A DNA stretch of 28,450 nucleotides. It comes from Bordetella parapertussis (GTDB lineage: Bacteria > Pseudomonadota > Gammaproteobacteria > Burkholderiales > Burkholderiaceae_B). Shown piece after piece: positions 1-8,661 of this stretch. The position numbers were made by a program, and so were the translations under genes. Each line of letters begins with the position of its first letter. Position 1 is the first letter of the stretch. Where the stretch lies: the NCBI GenBank assembly GCA_943331855.1, contig CALQNE010000017.1, positions 1-28,450 of the forward strand. Direction: 5' to 3'. Below the pieces are notes generated by a model. The model was not told the DNA's origin and made no database searches. It saw nothing but the letters and a program-made list of their open reading frames with translations.

Positions 1-28
1 ACATCCTTGATCCGCGAGCGGTATTCGG

Positions 29-56
29 TTAGAACTCTACATTAACGGGCTAGAAT
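29..56 (+). promoter_or_regulatory. Possible sigma-70 promoter for maeB
   Basis: A -10-like TAGAAT lies at 51-56 (5 of 6 consensus positions). It is preceded after 16 bases by a poor -35-like TTAGAA at 29-34. The element sits 32 bases before the maeB start codon. The -35 is weak, so this is a suggestion from pattern only; the true promoter could lie before the window. Confidence 0.25.
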
Positions 57-88
57 CGGCTCCTTGAATCGTTCATTGGCAGAGCACC

Positions 89-2404
89 ATGGAAAAAACC
101 TTTCGTCAGGCGGCACTCGAGTATCACGAGCAGGGTCGACCCGGCAAAATTTCGGTGACTCCGACAAAATCTTTGTCGAATCAACGTGATTTAGCCTTGG
201 CATACTCGCCAGGGGTGGCGGCTGCCTGCGAAGAGATTGTGGCGGATCCAGCCAACGCGTTTCGTTATACGGCGCGCGGCAACCTTGTCGGCGTGATTAC
301 CAATGGAACTGCGGTCTTAGGCTTGGGCAACATTGGCCCACTTGCGTCAAAGCCTGTGATGGAAGGCAAAGCAGTTTTGTTTAAAAAATTTGCGGGCATC
401 GATGTCTTTGATATTGAGATCAATGAACAAGACCCCGACAAACTCGTTGAAATTATTGCAGGACTTGAGCCGACCTTTGGCGGGATCAACCTCGAAGATA
501 TCAAGGCACCCGAGTGCTTTATCGTTGAACGTAAACTGCGCGACCGGATGCGCATCCCCGTGTTTCATGATGATCAGCATGGCACGGCGATTTGTGTGTC
601 GGCCGCCTTTATCAATGGGCTAGAGGTAGTAGGTAAAGATATCAAGCAAGTCAAGGTTGTGGTGTCGGGAGCAGGTGCTGCTGCGTTGGCGTGTTTGGAT
701 CTGATGGTGGACTTAGGCCTGCCACTGAAAAATATTTGGGTGTCGGATATCGAAGGCGTCGTGTACGAAGGCCGTACCGTCTTGATGGATCCTGATAAAA
801 CACGCTTCGCTCAAAAAACCGAGGCTCGCAAACTGGCCGATATCATTCCAGATGCGGATGTTTTTTTAGGTTTATCGGCTGGGGGTGTACTCAAGCCTGA
901 CATGGTCAAGGTCATGGCGAAGCGGCCGCTGATTTTGGCCCTGGCCAATCCAAATCCTGAGATCTTGCCCGCTGAGGCGCATGCAGTACGCGACGATATT
1001 GTGATGGCAACGGGTCGCTCGGATTATCCGAACCAAGTGAATAATGTTTTATGTTTCCCGTACATTTTTCGTGGTGCCCTTGATGTTGGCGCGACCACGA
1101 TCACGCGTGAAATGGAAAAAGCTGCGGTGGTTGCAATTGCGAAACTTGCCCAAGAAGAACAAAGTGAAGTGGTCGCGGCCGCCTACGGGCAATACGACGT
1201 GGCCTTTGGCCCGAATTCGTTCATTCCCAAGCCTTTTGATCCGCGCTTGATTGTGCGCATTGCCCCCGCAGTGGCTAAGGCTGCGATGGAGTGCGGCGTG
1301 GCGACGCGACCAATCGCCGATTTAGACGCCTACGTTGAACAACTTGAGCAATTTGTCTATCGCTCGGGCGCCTTTATGAAACCACTTTTTGCGGCCGCAA
1401 AATCGTATGTGCGTTCGGGTGGCAAGGCGCGGATTGTATATAGTGAAGGCGAGGACGAAAGGGTGTTGCGAGCGGTGCAGGTTATCGTGGATGAAAAACT
1501 CGCAAAGCCCATCTTGGTCGGACGCCCGGCGGTACTCAAAGCACGTATTGAAAAATTTGGTTTGCGTTTGCGTGTCGGTGAAGATGTCGAGGTGATTGAT
1601 CCCGAGTTTGATTCGAGATTTCATCAATATTGGACAACCTACTGGGAAACGATGTGTCGCAGTGGCATTACAAAAGAGATGGCTCGGGTTGAAATGCGCC
1701 GTCGCTTAACCTTGATTGGTGCCATGATGGTCAAGATGGGCGATGCCGATGGGTTGATTTGTGGAACGGTGAGCGGTTACGCCAACCATTTGCGCTATAT
1801 CGATCAGATGATCGGCAAGCAACCGGGTACGTCGACCTATGCTGCGATGAATATTTTGCTGTTGCCCGAGCAGACCCTGGCTTTGGTCGACACCCATGTC
1901 AACGACAATCCGACGGCTGAGCAAATTGCTGAGTTTACGATTGCCGCGGCCGCGCAAATGCGTCGCTTGAATTTGGTGCCCAAGGTGGCGCTTTTGTCGC
2001 GTTCAAACTTTGGTTCGGGCAGTTCAGCCTCGGGCGCCAAAATGCAGCAGGCGCTGGCGTTAATTCGCGCACAAGCCCCCGAGCTTGAGATTGATGGTGA
2101 GATGCATGGCGATTGCGCACTCGATGAGGCACTTCGCCTGAAAATTTTGCCCTCGTCTACGTTAAAAGGATCGGCAAACTTGCTGGTTTGTCCCAATGTC
2201 GACTCAGGCAACATTGCCTATAACCTACTGAAAACCGTTTCTGGAGGCAATGTGGCGGTGGGGCCCTTCTTGCTTGGTGCAAACGCACCGGTGCATATTC
2301 TCACCACCAGCGCGACAGTACGACGCATCGTCAATATGACGGCTTTGACGGTTGTTGAGGCTAATGACCTAGCTCTTGGGCGGCAACAGGCTAAGCTACT
2401 GTAG
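89..2404 (+). CDS. maeB: NADP-dependent malic enzyme with C-terminal phosphotransacetylase-like domain
   Basis: Oxidative decarboxylation of malate to pyruvate with NADPH formation, in the cytosol. The 771 residues match the long MaeB architecture (E. coli about 759). An N-terminal malic enzyme domain carries the YSPGVA segment near residues 39-44 and a dinucleotide-binding stretch GAGAAALA near 195. From about residue 435 a phosphotransacetylase-like domain begins ([14 protein letters not shown]). In this family the second domain is regarded as regulatory, binding acetyl-CoA, rather than as an active Pta; that is family knowledge and is not visible here. The ATG at 89 has only a weak purine stretch (AGAG) before it, but the protein starts as in relatives. 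The following barstar gene has its own candidate promoter, so maeB is probably monocistronic. Confidence 0.96.
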   Translation: MEKTFRQAALEYHEQGRPGKISVTPTKSLSNQRDLALAYSPGVAAACEEIVADPANAFRYTARGNLVGVITNGTAVLGLGNIGPLASKPVMEGKAVLFKKFAGIDVFDIEINEQDPDKLVEIIAGLEPTFGGINLEDIKAPECFIVERKLRDRMRIPVFHDDQHGTAICVSAAFINGLEVVGKDIKQVKVVVSGAGAAALACLDLMVDLGLPLKNIWVSDIEGVVYEGRTVLMDPDKTRFAQKTEARKLADIIPDADVFLGLSAGGVLKPDMVKVMAKRPLILALANPNPEILPAEAHAVRDDIVMATGRSDYPNQVNNVLCFPYIFRGALDVGATTITREMEKAAVVAIAKLAQEEQSEVVAAAYGQYDVAFGPNSFIPKPFDPRLIVRIAPAVAKAAMECGVATRPIADLDAYVEQLEQFVYRSGAFMKPLFAAAKSYVRSGGKARIVYSEGEDERVLRAVQVIVDEKLAKPILVGRPAVLKARIEKFGLRLRVGEDVEVIDPEFDSRFHQYWTTYWETMCRSGITKEMARVEMRRRLTLIGAMMVKMGDADGLICGTVSGYANHLRYIDQMIGKQPGTSTYAAMNILLLPEQTLALVDTHVNDNPTAEQIAEFTIAAAAQMRRLNLVPKVALLSRSNFGSGSSASGAKMQQALALIRAQAPELEIDGEMHGDCALDEALRLKILPSSTLKGSANLLVCPNVDSGNIAYNLLKTVSGGNVAVGPFLLGANAPVHILTTSATVRRIVNMTALTVVEANDLALGRQQAKLL

Positions 2405-2428
2405 TTTGTTTCAAACACTTGTTTTTTT
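2404..2428 (+). terminator. Possible weak intrinsic terminator after maeB
   Basis: A short stem GTTTG/CAAAC (2404-2408 with 2412-2416, loop TTT) overlaps the maeB stop. It is followed five bases later by a run of seven T at 2422-2428. The T-run is good but the stem is short and AT-rich, so efficiency is doubtful. Confidence 0.35.
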
Positions 2429-2446
2429 ACTCTGGACTGCGAATAC

Positions 2447-2475
2447 TTCACAATCGGCAAGACCCACGTTATCGT
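2447..2475 (+). promoter_or_regulatory. Candidate sigma-70 promoter for the barstar-like gene
   Basis: TTCACA at 2447-2452 (5 of 6 to the -35 consensus) is followed after exactly 17 bases by TATCGT at 2470-2475 (4 of 6 to the -10). It lies between the T-run after maeB and the barstar start, which supports separate transcription of that gene. Confidence 0.4.
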
Positions 2476-2529
2476 CGTATGCTAAAACAGTAGAACAAAC
2501 TAGTGGCCTTGTTCAAGGAGCCCTCTGAA

Positions 2530-2994
2530 ATGAGTAAGGCGGTTGATCCAAAATTGAAGCTGTTGTTGCGAAATGGTGGGGATTTTGATCCTGACACCGG
2601 TAGTGACTTGCTGTCTGCTGCTGCCGTAGACAAAGGCTTTGCCTGGTGCGTGGCGCAGTGCGACAAGGCTCGTAGCCGTTCTGCGGTCTTTCGGGCAGTG
2701 GTCAAAGCGGTCGATTACCCCCAGTTTTTTGGCTCAAGTTTTGACTCGTTCTTTGACTGCCTGTGCGATAGCCTGCTAGATCAAAAAGCTGGTCTTGTTC
2801 TGATTTTTGAAAAGCTTCATTCGGCCGATCCTGCCATCGTGATGGACGGGGTTCAGTTCATGCAAGTACTGAATGATGCGGTGGGCTTTGCGCGCGATAA
2901 CGGTCGCGTGTTTATTTTTGGTATCCAGCATGCGGGTAAGCATCCCGATGCCAAGCCAGGTGTGGTCAACAACTGGAGTGACGAACCCGCGTAA
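2530..2994 (+). CDS. Barstar-family protein
   Basis: A 154-residue cytosolic protein resembling the barstar (RNase inhibitor) family. The recognisable part is the central segment with DYPQFFGSSFDSFFDCLCD and the following VLIFEKL strand, which is the typical 'yP..fgsnfdal.dcl.D' signature. Barstar is about 90 residues, so this copy has N- and C-terminal extensions, as is usual in Burkholderiales. A GTG at 2503 would add nine residues. The ATG at 2530 is preferred because AAGGAG (2515-2520) precedes it by nine bases. No barnase/RNase gene is visible next to it, so its partner is unknown. It converges on rsmE with 17 bases between the stop codons. The family call is good; an actual RNase-inhibitor role is inference. 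Confidence 0.82.
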   Translation: MSKAVDPKLKLLLRNGGDFDPDTGSDLLSAAAVDKGFAWCVAQCDKARSRSAVFRAVVKAVDYPQFFGSSFDSFFDCLCDSLLDQKAGLVLIFEKLHSADPAIVMDGVQFMQVLNDAVGFARDNGRVFIFGIQHAGKHPDAKPGVVNNWSDEPA

Positions 2995-3011
2995 TGTGTT
3001 GGTTCAGGGTC

Positions 3012-3752
3012 TTACCAACCTAGTAGCGCGGCCGTCGCCGCTGCGAGTGCGATCCCAGCCGTTTCTGTGCGCAGCACCCTCAGACCAAATTTGACAGGTA
3101 CAGCCTGTTGCGCTGCCGCGACAGAGGTCTCCTCTGGGCTCCAGCCTCCTTCGGGCCCGATGAGCAGGCTCACTGAGCGAATATTGTTTTGTGTTTGGTC
3201 CTCTGCCGCGAGCTGTTCGGCCAGGGTGTGCTCGGCCTCTGGGTCGCACAAGAGGCGCAGGCCGGCTGGGGTGGCCAAGATGGCCTGCTCGAAACTCTGC
3301 GGAGCGCTAATTTGCATGAGGCGATTGCGGCCACATTGCTCAGAGGCTGACACAATGATGGCTCGCCAGTGTTCGAGTCGTTTTTCAAGGCGAGGGCCTG
3401 CAAGCTTGAGTACGCTGCGATGCGCTGCGACAGGAAAGATTCTGGTTACGCCTAATTCGACTGCTTTTTCAATAATCCAGTCCATTTTGTCGCCTGCGGG
3501 AAGTCCCTGTAGCAGGGTGATTTCTCCGTTGAGTTCGGACTCCCGCTGCTGGTGTTCCCCAAGGAGAACCGCAGCTGTTTTATCTTGAAAGAGTAAGGTG
3601 CCCGTAATTTCGCCGCCTTTGCCGTCAAAAAGAATCACGGTGCTGCCTGCCTCAAGACGTCTGACCCGCACGTGGTGAGCCAGCGCAGCCGGTAGTTCGA
3701 GGGTTTGGCCACTAGAAATCGGCTCAGAACAGTAAAAACGGGGATCGGCCAT
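3012..3752 (-). CDS. rsmE: 16S rRNA (uracil-1498-N3)-methyltransferase RsmE
   Basis: SAM-dependent methylation of U1498 in the decoding region of 16S rRNA, on assembled 30S subunits. The 246 residues match the family (E. coli 243). A PUA-like N-terminal domain contains HHVRVRRLEAG near residue 30. The SPOUT domain follows, with the cofactor-knot motifs IGPEGGWSPEE near 198-208 and GLRVLRTETAGIA near the end. It is convergent with the barstar-like gene and divergent from tkt (97 bp shared upstream region). I see no strong ribosome binding site before the ATG. Confidence 0.95.
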   Translation of the reverse strand: MADPRFYCSEPISSGQTLELPAALAHHVRVRRLEAGSTVILFDGKGGEITGTLLFQDKTAAVLLGEHQQRESELNGEITLLQGLPAGDKMDWIIEKAVELGVTRIFPVAAHRSVLKLAGPRLEKRLEHWRAIIVSASEQCGRNRLMQISAPQSFEQAILATPAGLRLLCDPEAEHTLAEQLAAEDQTQNNIRSVSLLIGPEGGWSPEETSVAAAQQAVPVKFGLRVLRTETAGIALAAATAALLGW

Positions 3753-3849
3753 TCGGGCGCTCGGGTAGAGGGTAAGGGGTTGTACGGGTGCTAAACTCCT
3801 ACGTTTTGTAACCTATTTTTCCTGCGCTTGTTTAGACGGGATCCCTCGC

Positions 3850-5895
3850 ATGAATTCAACTACTGCTGTCCCCGTTAAATTGGCCGATGCCATTCGTGCC
3901 CTTGCCATGGATGCAGTCCAGCAAGCCAACTCTGGACACCCCGGCGCCCCGATGGGCATGGCTGAAATGGCGCAAGCGCTGTTTACACGTCATTTGCGCC
4001 ACAATCCGGCTGATCCGGCCTGGGCTAATCGCGATCGCTTTGTGCTTTCAAACGGTCATGGCTCAATGTTGATTTACGCACTGCTACATCTGACAGGTTA
4101 CGACCTGCCGATGGACGAGTTGCGTAAGTTTCGGCAATTGCACTCTAAAACGCCGGGGCACCCTGAGGTTGGGATTACGCCTGGCATTGAAACGACAACG
4201 GGGCCGCTTGGTCAAGGCTTAGCCAATGCAGTGGGGATGGCGTTAACCGAAGCGCTGTTAGCCGCCGAGTTCAATCGCCCCGACCACACCGTGGTAGATC
4301 ATCACACCTATGCCTTTGTGGGCGACGGCTGTTTGATGGAAGGTATTTCGCACGAAGTGTGTTCGCTGGCGGGCACGCTGCGTTTAGGCAAACTGGTTGT
4401 CTTGTATGACGACAACGGGATTTCGATCGACGGCAAAGTTGAACACTGGTTTGCGGACGATACGGCCAAGCGGTTTGAGGCCTATGGCTGGAACGTTTTA
4501 CGTGTGTCCGATGGGCATGATGTGGCGGCCGTCGATCAGGCAATCAAGCAGGCGCAAGCGGCAGGAAAGCAACACGCTCGGCCCAGTTTGATTATTTGCC
4601 GTACGGTGATTGGTAAAGGCGCACCAACCGTTGCGGGTACCGATAAAGTACACGGCGCGCCCTTGGGTGCAGATGAAATCGCGGGTACGCGTGCAGCCAT
4701 CGGTTGGCCCCATGCGCCGTTTGAAATCCCCGAGGCGGTTTACAAAGGTTGGGATCAACGAGCAGCGGGCGCACAGGCGCAGTCGGCCTGGCAAAAAAGT
4801 TTTGATGCCTATAGTGCAAAATTTCCTGAGCAGGCAAAAGAATTTACACGGCGCATGCAGGGCAAGTTACCCGCTGATTTTTCAGACGCTGCCCAAAAAC
4901 TTTTGGCAGCTACCAACGACAAAGCTGAGACCGTGGCTTCGCGTAAAGCGTCGCAACAAGCGATTACCGCCTTGGTTGATCTTCTGCCTGAAATGCTAGG
5001 TGGTTCGGCTGACTTAACAGGTTCGAATTTCACCGACTGGAAAGGTGTCGCCCCAGTGCGTGCGAGCGCCCAAGGCATTCAGTTTGGTCGACACATCAAT
5101 TATGGCGTGCGCGAGTTTGGCATGGCAGCAATCATGAACGGGATGGCGTTGCACGGGGGGTATCTTCCCTTTGGCGGTACCTTCTTGACGTTCTCTGACT
5201 ATTCGCGCAATGCATTGCGGATGGCGGCCTTGATGAAGCAGCGTGTCGTGCATGTGTTTACGCACGATTCGATTGGCTTGGGCGAGGATGGTCCAACCCA
5301 TCAATCGATTGAACATGCGAATAGTTTGCGCTTGATCCCTAACTTGTCCGTTTGGCGTCCTTGTGACACGGTCGAAACAATGGCAGCCTGGCTTGCGGCG
5401 GTGGGTCGCCCCAGTAGTATCGGGATGAACGTTCACGCAGGTGGCCCTACAGCCTTGTTGTTGTCGCGGCAGAATCTACCCTTTGTTGCCCGCAGTGCTG
5501 AAACGCTTAAGCAAGTCGCCCGTGGTGGCTATGTGTTGCAAGAAGCAAGTGGCGCGAAGGCTGCGATTATCGCGACGGGTTCAGAAGTCGCGATCGCGAT
5601 CGATGCACAAAAACTCTTGGCCGCCGAGGGCATCGCAGTACGTGTGGTGTCGATGCCTAGTACAGACGTGTTTGATAAGCAAGATGCGGCTTGGCGTGCG
5701 TCGGTATTGCCCAAGGGAATGCCGCGCGTGGCGGTTGAGGCAGGTACCACGGCGCTATGGCATAAGTATGTTGGATTAGATGGCGCGGTGGTGGGTATCG
5801 ATACGTATGGCGAGTCAGCGCCGGCCGGCGCCTTGTTTAAACATTTTGGCTTGACGGCTGAGAAAGTCGCCCAAGCCGTTAAAAATCTTTTATAA
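3850..5895 (+). CDS. tkt: Transketolase
   Basis: ThDP-dependent transfer of two-carbon units between sugar phosphates in the non-oxidative pentose phosphate pathway (and the Calvin cycle where present). The 681 residues compare with 663 in E. coli. Visible motifs are [11 protein letters not shown] near residues 28-38, the ThDP/Mg motif GDGCLMEG at 158-165 with its paired DNNG-like DDNGIS further on, and the pyrimidine-domain segment [15 protein letters not shown] in the middle third. The C-terminal domain is complete. It is the first gene of a tkt-gap-pgk run, with 29 bases to gap. The 97 bp upstream are shared with divergent rsmE, and no convincing -35/-10 pair was found there. The ribosome binding site is poor. 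Confidence 0.97.
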   Translation: MNSTTAVPVKLADAIRALAMDAVQQANSGHPGAPMGMAEMAQALFTRHLRHNPADPAWANRDRFVLSNGHGSMLIYALLHLTGYDLPMDELRKFRQLHSKTPGHPEVGITPGIETTTGPLGQGLANAVGMALTEALLAAEFNRPDHTVVDHHTYAFVGDGCLMEGISHEVCSLAGTLRLGKLVVLYDDNGISIDGKVEHWFADDTAKRFEAYGWNVLRVSDGHDVAAVDQAIKQAQAAGKQHARPSLIICRTVIGKGAPTVAGTDKVHGAPLGADEIAGTRAAIGWPHAPFEIPEAVYKGWDQRAAGAQAQSAWQKSFDAYSAKFPEQAKEFTRRMQGKLPADFSDAAQKLLAATNDKAETVASRKASQQAITALVDLLPEMLGGSADLTGSNFTDWKGVAPVRASAQGIQFGRHINYGVREFGMAAIMNGMALHGGYLPFGGTFLTFSDYSRNALRMAALMKQRVVHVFTHDSIGLGEDGPTHQSIEHANSLRLIPNLSVWRPCDTVETMAAWLAAVGRPSSIGMNVHAGGPTALLLSRQNLPFVARSAETLKQVARGGYVLQEASGAKAAIIATGSEVAIAIDAQKLLAAEGIAVRVVSMPSTDVFDKQDAAWRASVLPKGMPRVAVEAGTTALWHKYVGLDGAVVGIDTYGESAPAGALFKHFGLTAEKVAQAVKNLL

Positions 5896-5924
5896 ATTTT
5901 TGAAAACCAGGAGATGAAATCATC

Positions 5925-6935
5925 ATGACGATTCGCGTTGCTATTAACGGCTATGGCCGTATCGGCCGTAACATTCTGCGTGCGCACTACGAAGGCGGCA
6001 AAAAACACGATATCCAGATTGTCGCTATTAATGATTTGGGCGACCCTAAAACCAACGCGCACCTGACCCAATACGACACAGCCCATGGCAAGTTTCCGGG
6101 CACGGTCGGCGTTGAGGGTGACTACATGGTGGTCAATGGCGACAAGATTCGCGTGCTGGCAAACCGCAATCCCGCCGAATTACCCTGGGGCGAACTTAAA
6201 GTTGACGTCGTGCTTGAGTGCACGGGCTTCTTTACCAGTAAAGAGAAAGCATCGGCCCATATCAAAGGCGGCGCTAAAAAAGTCATTATTTCTGCGCCAG
6301 GCGGTAAAGATGTTGACGCCACGGTTGTGTATGGCGTGAATCACGGCGTATTGAAAAGCTCAGATACCGTCATTTCAAATGCGTCATGTACAACAAACTG
6401 CTTGGCACCCTTGGTGCAGCCCCTGAATGAAGCGCTAGGTGTTGTGACCGGTTTGATGACCACGATTCACTCATACACCAACGACCAAGTGTTGACGGAT
6501 GTCTATCACGAGGATTTGCGTCGTGCGCGTTCAGCCACCATGAGTATGATCCCCACAAAAACCGGCGCAGCCGCCGCGGTGGGTTTGGTGTTGCCAGAAT
6601 TGAATGGCAAACTAGATGGGTTTGCGATTCGCGTGCCCACCATCAACGTGTCACTGGTTGACTTGTCGTTTATTGCTAAGCGCGACACGACTGTAGATGA
6701 AGTCAACGCCATTCTCAAGACTGCCTCTGAGGGCAAGCTCAAAGGCATTTTGACCTATCAAACTGAGCAACTTGTTTCGATTGACTTCAACCACAATCCC
6801 GCCTCAAGCAACTTTGATGCAACCTTGACCAAAGTATCAGGTTCGCTTGTGAAGGTGTCTTCTTGGTATGACAACGAGTGGGGCTTTAGCAACCGTATGC
6901 TCGACACCACGATTGCATTGATGACCGCAAAATAA
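5925..6935 (+). CDS. gap: Glyceraldehyde-3-phosphate dehydrogenase, type I
   Basis: Phosphorylating oxidation of glyceraldehyde 3-phosphate to 1,3-bisphosphoglycerate in glycolysis, or the reverse in gluconeogenesis. The 336-residue length is standard. The NAD-binding GYGRIGR is at 9-15, the catalytic cysteine is Cys155 in [12 protein letters not shown], and its partner is His182 in IHSYTNDQ. The NDLGD segment after the second strand resembles NAD-using GapA enzymes more than erythrose-4-phosphate dehydrogenase. A good AGGAG at 5909-5913 precedes the ATG by 11 bases. The gene lies 29 bases after tkt, so it is probably cotranscribed. It ends before a UUCG-capped hairpin that separates it from pgk. 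Confidence 0.97.
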   Translation: MTIRVAINGYGRIGRNILRAHYEGGKKHDIQIVAINDLGDPKTNAHLTQYDTAHGKFPGTVGVEGDYMVVNGDKIRVLANRNPAELPWGELKVDVVLECTGFFTSKEKASAHIKGGAKKVIISAPGGKDVDATVVYGVNHGVLKSSDTVISNASCTTNCLAPLVQPLNEALGVVTGLMTTIHSYTNDQVLTDVYHEDLRRARSATMSMIPTKTGAAAAVGLVLPELNGKLDGFAIRVPTINVSLVDLSFIAKRDTTVDEVNAILKTASEGKLKGILTYQTEQLVSIDFNHNPASSNFDATLTKVSGSLVKVSSWYDNEWGFSNRMLDTTIALMTAK

Positions 6936-6951
6936 ACATTACGCATCACAC

Positions 6952-6974
6952 AAGAGGCCCTTCGGGGCCTCTTT
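6952..6974 (+). terminator. UUCG-capped hairpin between gap and pgk
   Basis: A perfect 9-bp stem AAGAGGCCC (6952-6960) pairs with GGGCCTCTT (6965-6973) around a TTCG loop. Only a short, interrupted T stretch (CTTTGCTT) follows. The shape is that of an intrinsic terminator, but the weak T tail and the start of pgk only 14 bases later suggest partial termination, attenuation, or 3' end protection of the gap message. Confidence 0.7.
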
Positions 6975-6987
6975 GCTTAGGGAATTT

Positions 6988-8184
6988 ATGACGACTGTTC
7001 AAACTCTTTCTGGGCTGGCGAAGGCTGGCAAACTGTCTGGTAAGCGTGTTTTTATTCGCGCTGACTTGAACGTTCCTTTTGATGATGCTGGCAATATCAC
7101 CGAAGACACGCGCATTCGTGCTTCGGTCCCAGGTATTCGCCTGGCGCTTGATGCAGGTGCTGCGGTCATGGTGACCTCGCATTTAGGGCGCCCAACCGAG
7201 GGTACGCTCAATCCTGAAGATTCTCTGGCACCGATTGCTAAACGCTTGTCGGACTTAATGGGCATGCCCGTGACCTTGGTGCAAAATTGGGTAGACGGCG
7301 TCACCGTTGCTGCAGGCCAAGTCGTGTTACTTGAAAACTGCCGGGTCAACAAAGGTGAAAAAAAGAACGACCCCGAGCTGTCTAAAAAAATGGCGGCGTT
7401 ATGTGATGTGTATGTGAACGATGCCTTTGGTACGGCGCATCGCGCAGAGGCTACTACCCATGGCATTGCGCAGTTTGCACCCATTGCGTGTGCGGGCCCC
7501 TTGTTGCAAGCTGAGCTTGAGGCCTTGGGTCGTGCCCTGTTGGCGCCCAAACGCCCCTTGGTGGCGATTGTGGGTGGCTCAAAGGTTTCAACCAAGTTGT
7601 CAATTTTGCAATCGCTTGCTGATAAGGTTGATCAATTGATCGTGGGCGGCGGGATTGCCAATACGTTTATGCTGGCCGCAGGCTTGCCGATCGGCAAGTC
7701 GTTGGCCGAGCCTGACCAGTTAGATCAGGCGCGCGACGTGATGAAAAAAATGCAAGAGCGTGGCGCGGCAGTACCAATCCCCACAGACGTGGCGTGTGCC
7801 AAAGAGTTTTCAGCGCAGGCGCCGGCCACAGTAAAGTCTGCTAATGACGTATTGGCTGACGACTTGATTTTTGACATTGGGCCACAAACCTCGGCACAGT
7901 TGGCTGCGATCTTGAAACAGGCCGGCACAATTGTTTGGAATGGCCCCTTGGGTGTGTTCGAGTTTGACGCCTTTGCTAAAGGCACTGAGGTCGTGTCGCG
8001 CGCCATTGCTGATTCGGCAGGGTTTTCAATTGCAGGGGGCGGTGACACCTTGGCTGCAATTGCTAAGTTTGGCATCACTGACAAAGTTGGATATATCTCG
8101 ACCGGGGGCGGGGCCTTTCTAGAATTTTTAGAAGGCAAGACCTTGCCAGCGGTTGAGATTTTGCAACAACGCGCGGCGGGGTAA
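6988..8184 (+). CDS. pgk: Phosphoglycerate kinase
   Basis: Reversible phosphoryl transfer between 1,3-bisphosphoglycerate and ADP. The protein has 398 residues from the ATG at 6988. A TTG 15 bases upstream is in frame but sits inside the gap-pgk hairpin, while AGGG at 6979-6982 fits the ATG. Visible signatures are the N-terminal substrate motif [12 protein letters not shown] near residues 22-33, the basic-patch segment [19 protein letters not shown] in the middle, and the nucleotide-site motifs NGPLGVFE and GGGDTLAAI in the C-terminal half. In Bordetella-type genomes I recall pyk and fba following directly; here pgk is closed by a strong terminator and unrelated genes come next. Confidence 0.97.
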   Translation: MTTVQTLSGLAKAGKLSGKRVFIRADLNVPFDDAGNITEDTRIRASVPGIRLALDAGAAVMVTSHLGRPTEGTLNPEDSLAPIAKRLSDLMGMPVTLVQNWVDGVTVAAGQVVLLENCRVNKGEKKNDPELSKKMAALCDVYVNDAFGTAHRAEATTHGIAQFAPIACAGPLLQAELEALGRALLAPKRPLVAIVGGSKVSTKLSILQSLADKVDQLIVGGGIANTFMLAAGLPIGKSLAEPDQLDQARDVMKKMQERGAAVPIPTDVACAKEFSAQAPATVKSANDVLADDLIFDIGPQTSAQLAAILKQAGTIVWNGPLGVFEFDAFAKGTEVVSRAIADSAGFSIAGGGDTLAAIAKFGITDKVGYISTGGGAFLEFLEGKTLPAVEILQQRAAG

Positions 8185-8215
8185 AGCGTTTTTGGCAACT
8201 GACGTGATTACGAAT

Positions 8216-8250
8216 AACGACTCGATGTTCAAGCATTGAGTCGTTGTTTT
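8216..8250. terminator. Strong bidirectional terminator between pgk and the cupin gene
   Basis: A 12-bp stem (8216-8227 with 8234-8245, one G-T wobble) encloses the loop TTCAAG. It is followed on the + strand by TTGTTTTTC, ideal for pgk. On the - strand the stem is followed by TTATTC, a weaker tail for the convergent cupin gene, whose stop codon lies at 8251-8253. Confidence 0.85.
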
Positions 8251-8580
8251 TCAATCAACAATAAAAAGCGTTGCCCCAGTTGCAGTTGAAGATTGATGCG
8301 GTTCAGCATGATCTGCAACTTGATAGCTGGTGCCGGGTGTTAGATCAAAATGCCGGCCATCTTTGAGCTCGGTATGTAACGAGCCTTTCAAGCAAAATAA
8401 GATGTGGCCTTTCTCGCACCAGTGGTCTGCCAAGTAACCTGCACTGTATTCAACCATGCGCACGCGGATCTCGCCGAATTGACGCGTGCGCCAAAATGCT
8501 TTACCGGTCGTGCCTGGGTGTTCGGTGATTTCAACACTTGACCAATCTGTCGTGCCGAACGGAATATTGTTTATTTGCAT
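8251..8580 (-). CDS. Small DHCW-motif cupin-fold protein
   Basis: A 109-residue single-domain cupin. The DHWCEKGH segment near residues 52-59 matches the 'DHCW motif cupin fold' group, whose members have this cluster in place of the usual metal-binding cupin motif 1. A second cupin-like stretch follows (TPGTSYQVADHAEPHQS). The biochemical function of the group is unknown to me. A clear AAGGGA Shine-Dalgarno (complement of 8585-8590) precedes the ATG. The gene diverges from cbpA, and its ribosome binding site overlaps the -35 element of the cbpA heat-shock promoter candidate. Family assignment is confident; function is not. Confidence 0.85.
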   Translation of the reverse strand: MQINNIPFGTTDWSSVEITEHPGTTGKAFWRTRQFGEIRVRMVEYSAGYLADHWCEKGHILFCLKGSLHTELKDGRHFDLTPGTSYQVADHAEPHQSSTATGATLFIVD

Positions 8581-8585
8581 GATAT

Positions 8586-8616
8586 CCCTTGAGTTTTAAA
8601 GGTTTTAGCCCCATTG
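8586..8616 (+). promoter_or_regulatory. Sigma-32 (heat-shock) promoter candidate for cbpA-cbpM
   Basis: CCCTTGAG at 8586-8593 matches the E. coli sigma-32 -35 consensus (CCCTTGAA). It is followed after 15 bases by CCCCATTG at 8609-8616, matching the -10 consensus CCCCATNT at seven of eight positions. The element lies about 45 bases before the cbpA start codon, as expected for a chaperone gene. Motif and spacing are read directly; use by RpoH is inference. Confidence 0.75.
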
Positions 8617-8661
8617 TGAAAGGGTGTCCACCTTTTTGGCGCGCCTCGAGCCGCCACACAT

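Noticed and set aside
4029..5599. Several GCGATCGC octamers (near 4032 and 5590, also 20164)
   Set aside because: They recall the HIP1 element of cyanobacteria, but three scattered copies inside coding DNA are explained by codon choice.
5914..5928. Four-codon ORF (MKSS) whose stop overlaps the gap start codon as ATGA
   Set aside because: The AGGAG would touch its start codon, leaving no proper spacing, so the site serves gap; a leader peptide of four codons with no biased residues is not convincing.
6999..7595. 198-codon open frame antisense to pgk
   Set aside because: It lies wholly inside the well-supported pgk gene, has no recognisable domain, and long antisense frames are common in GC-rich coding DNA.
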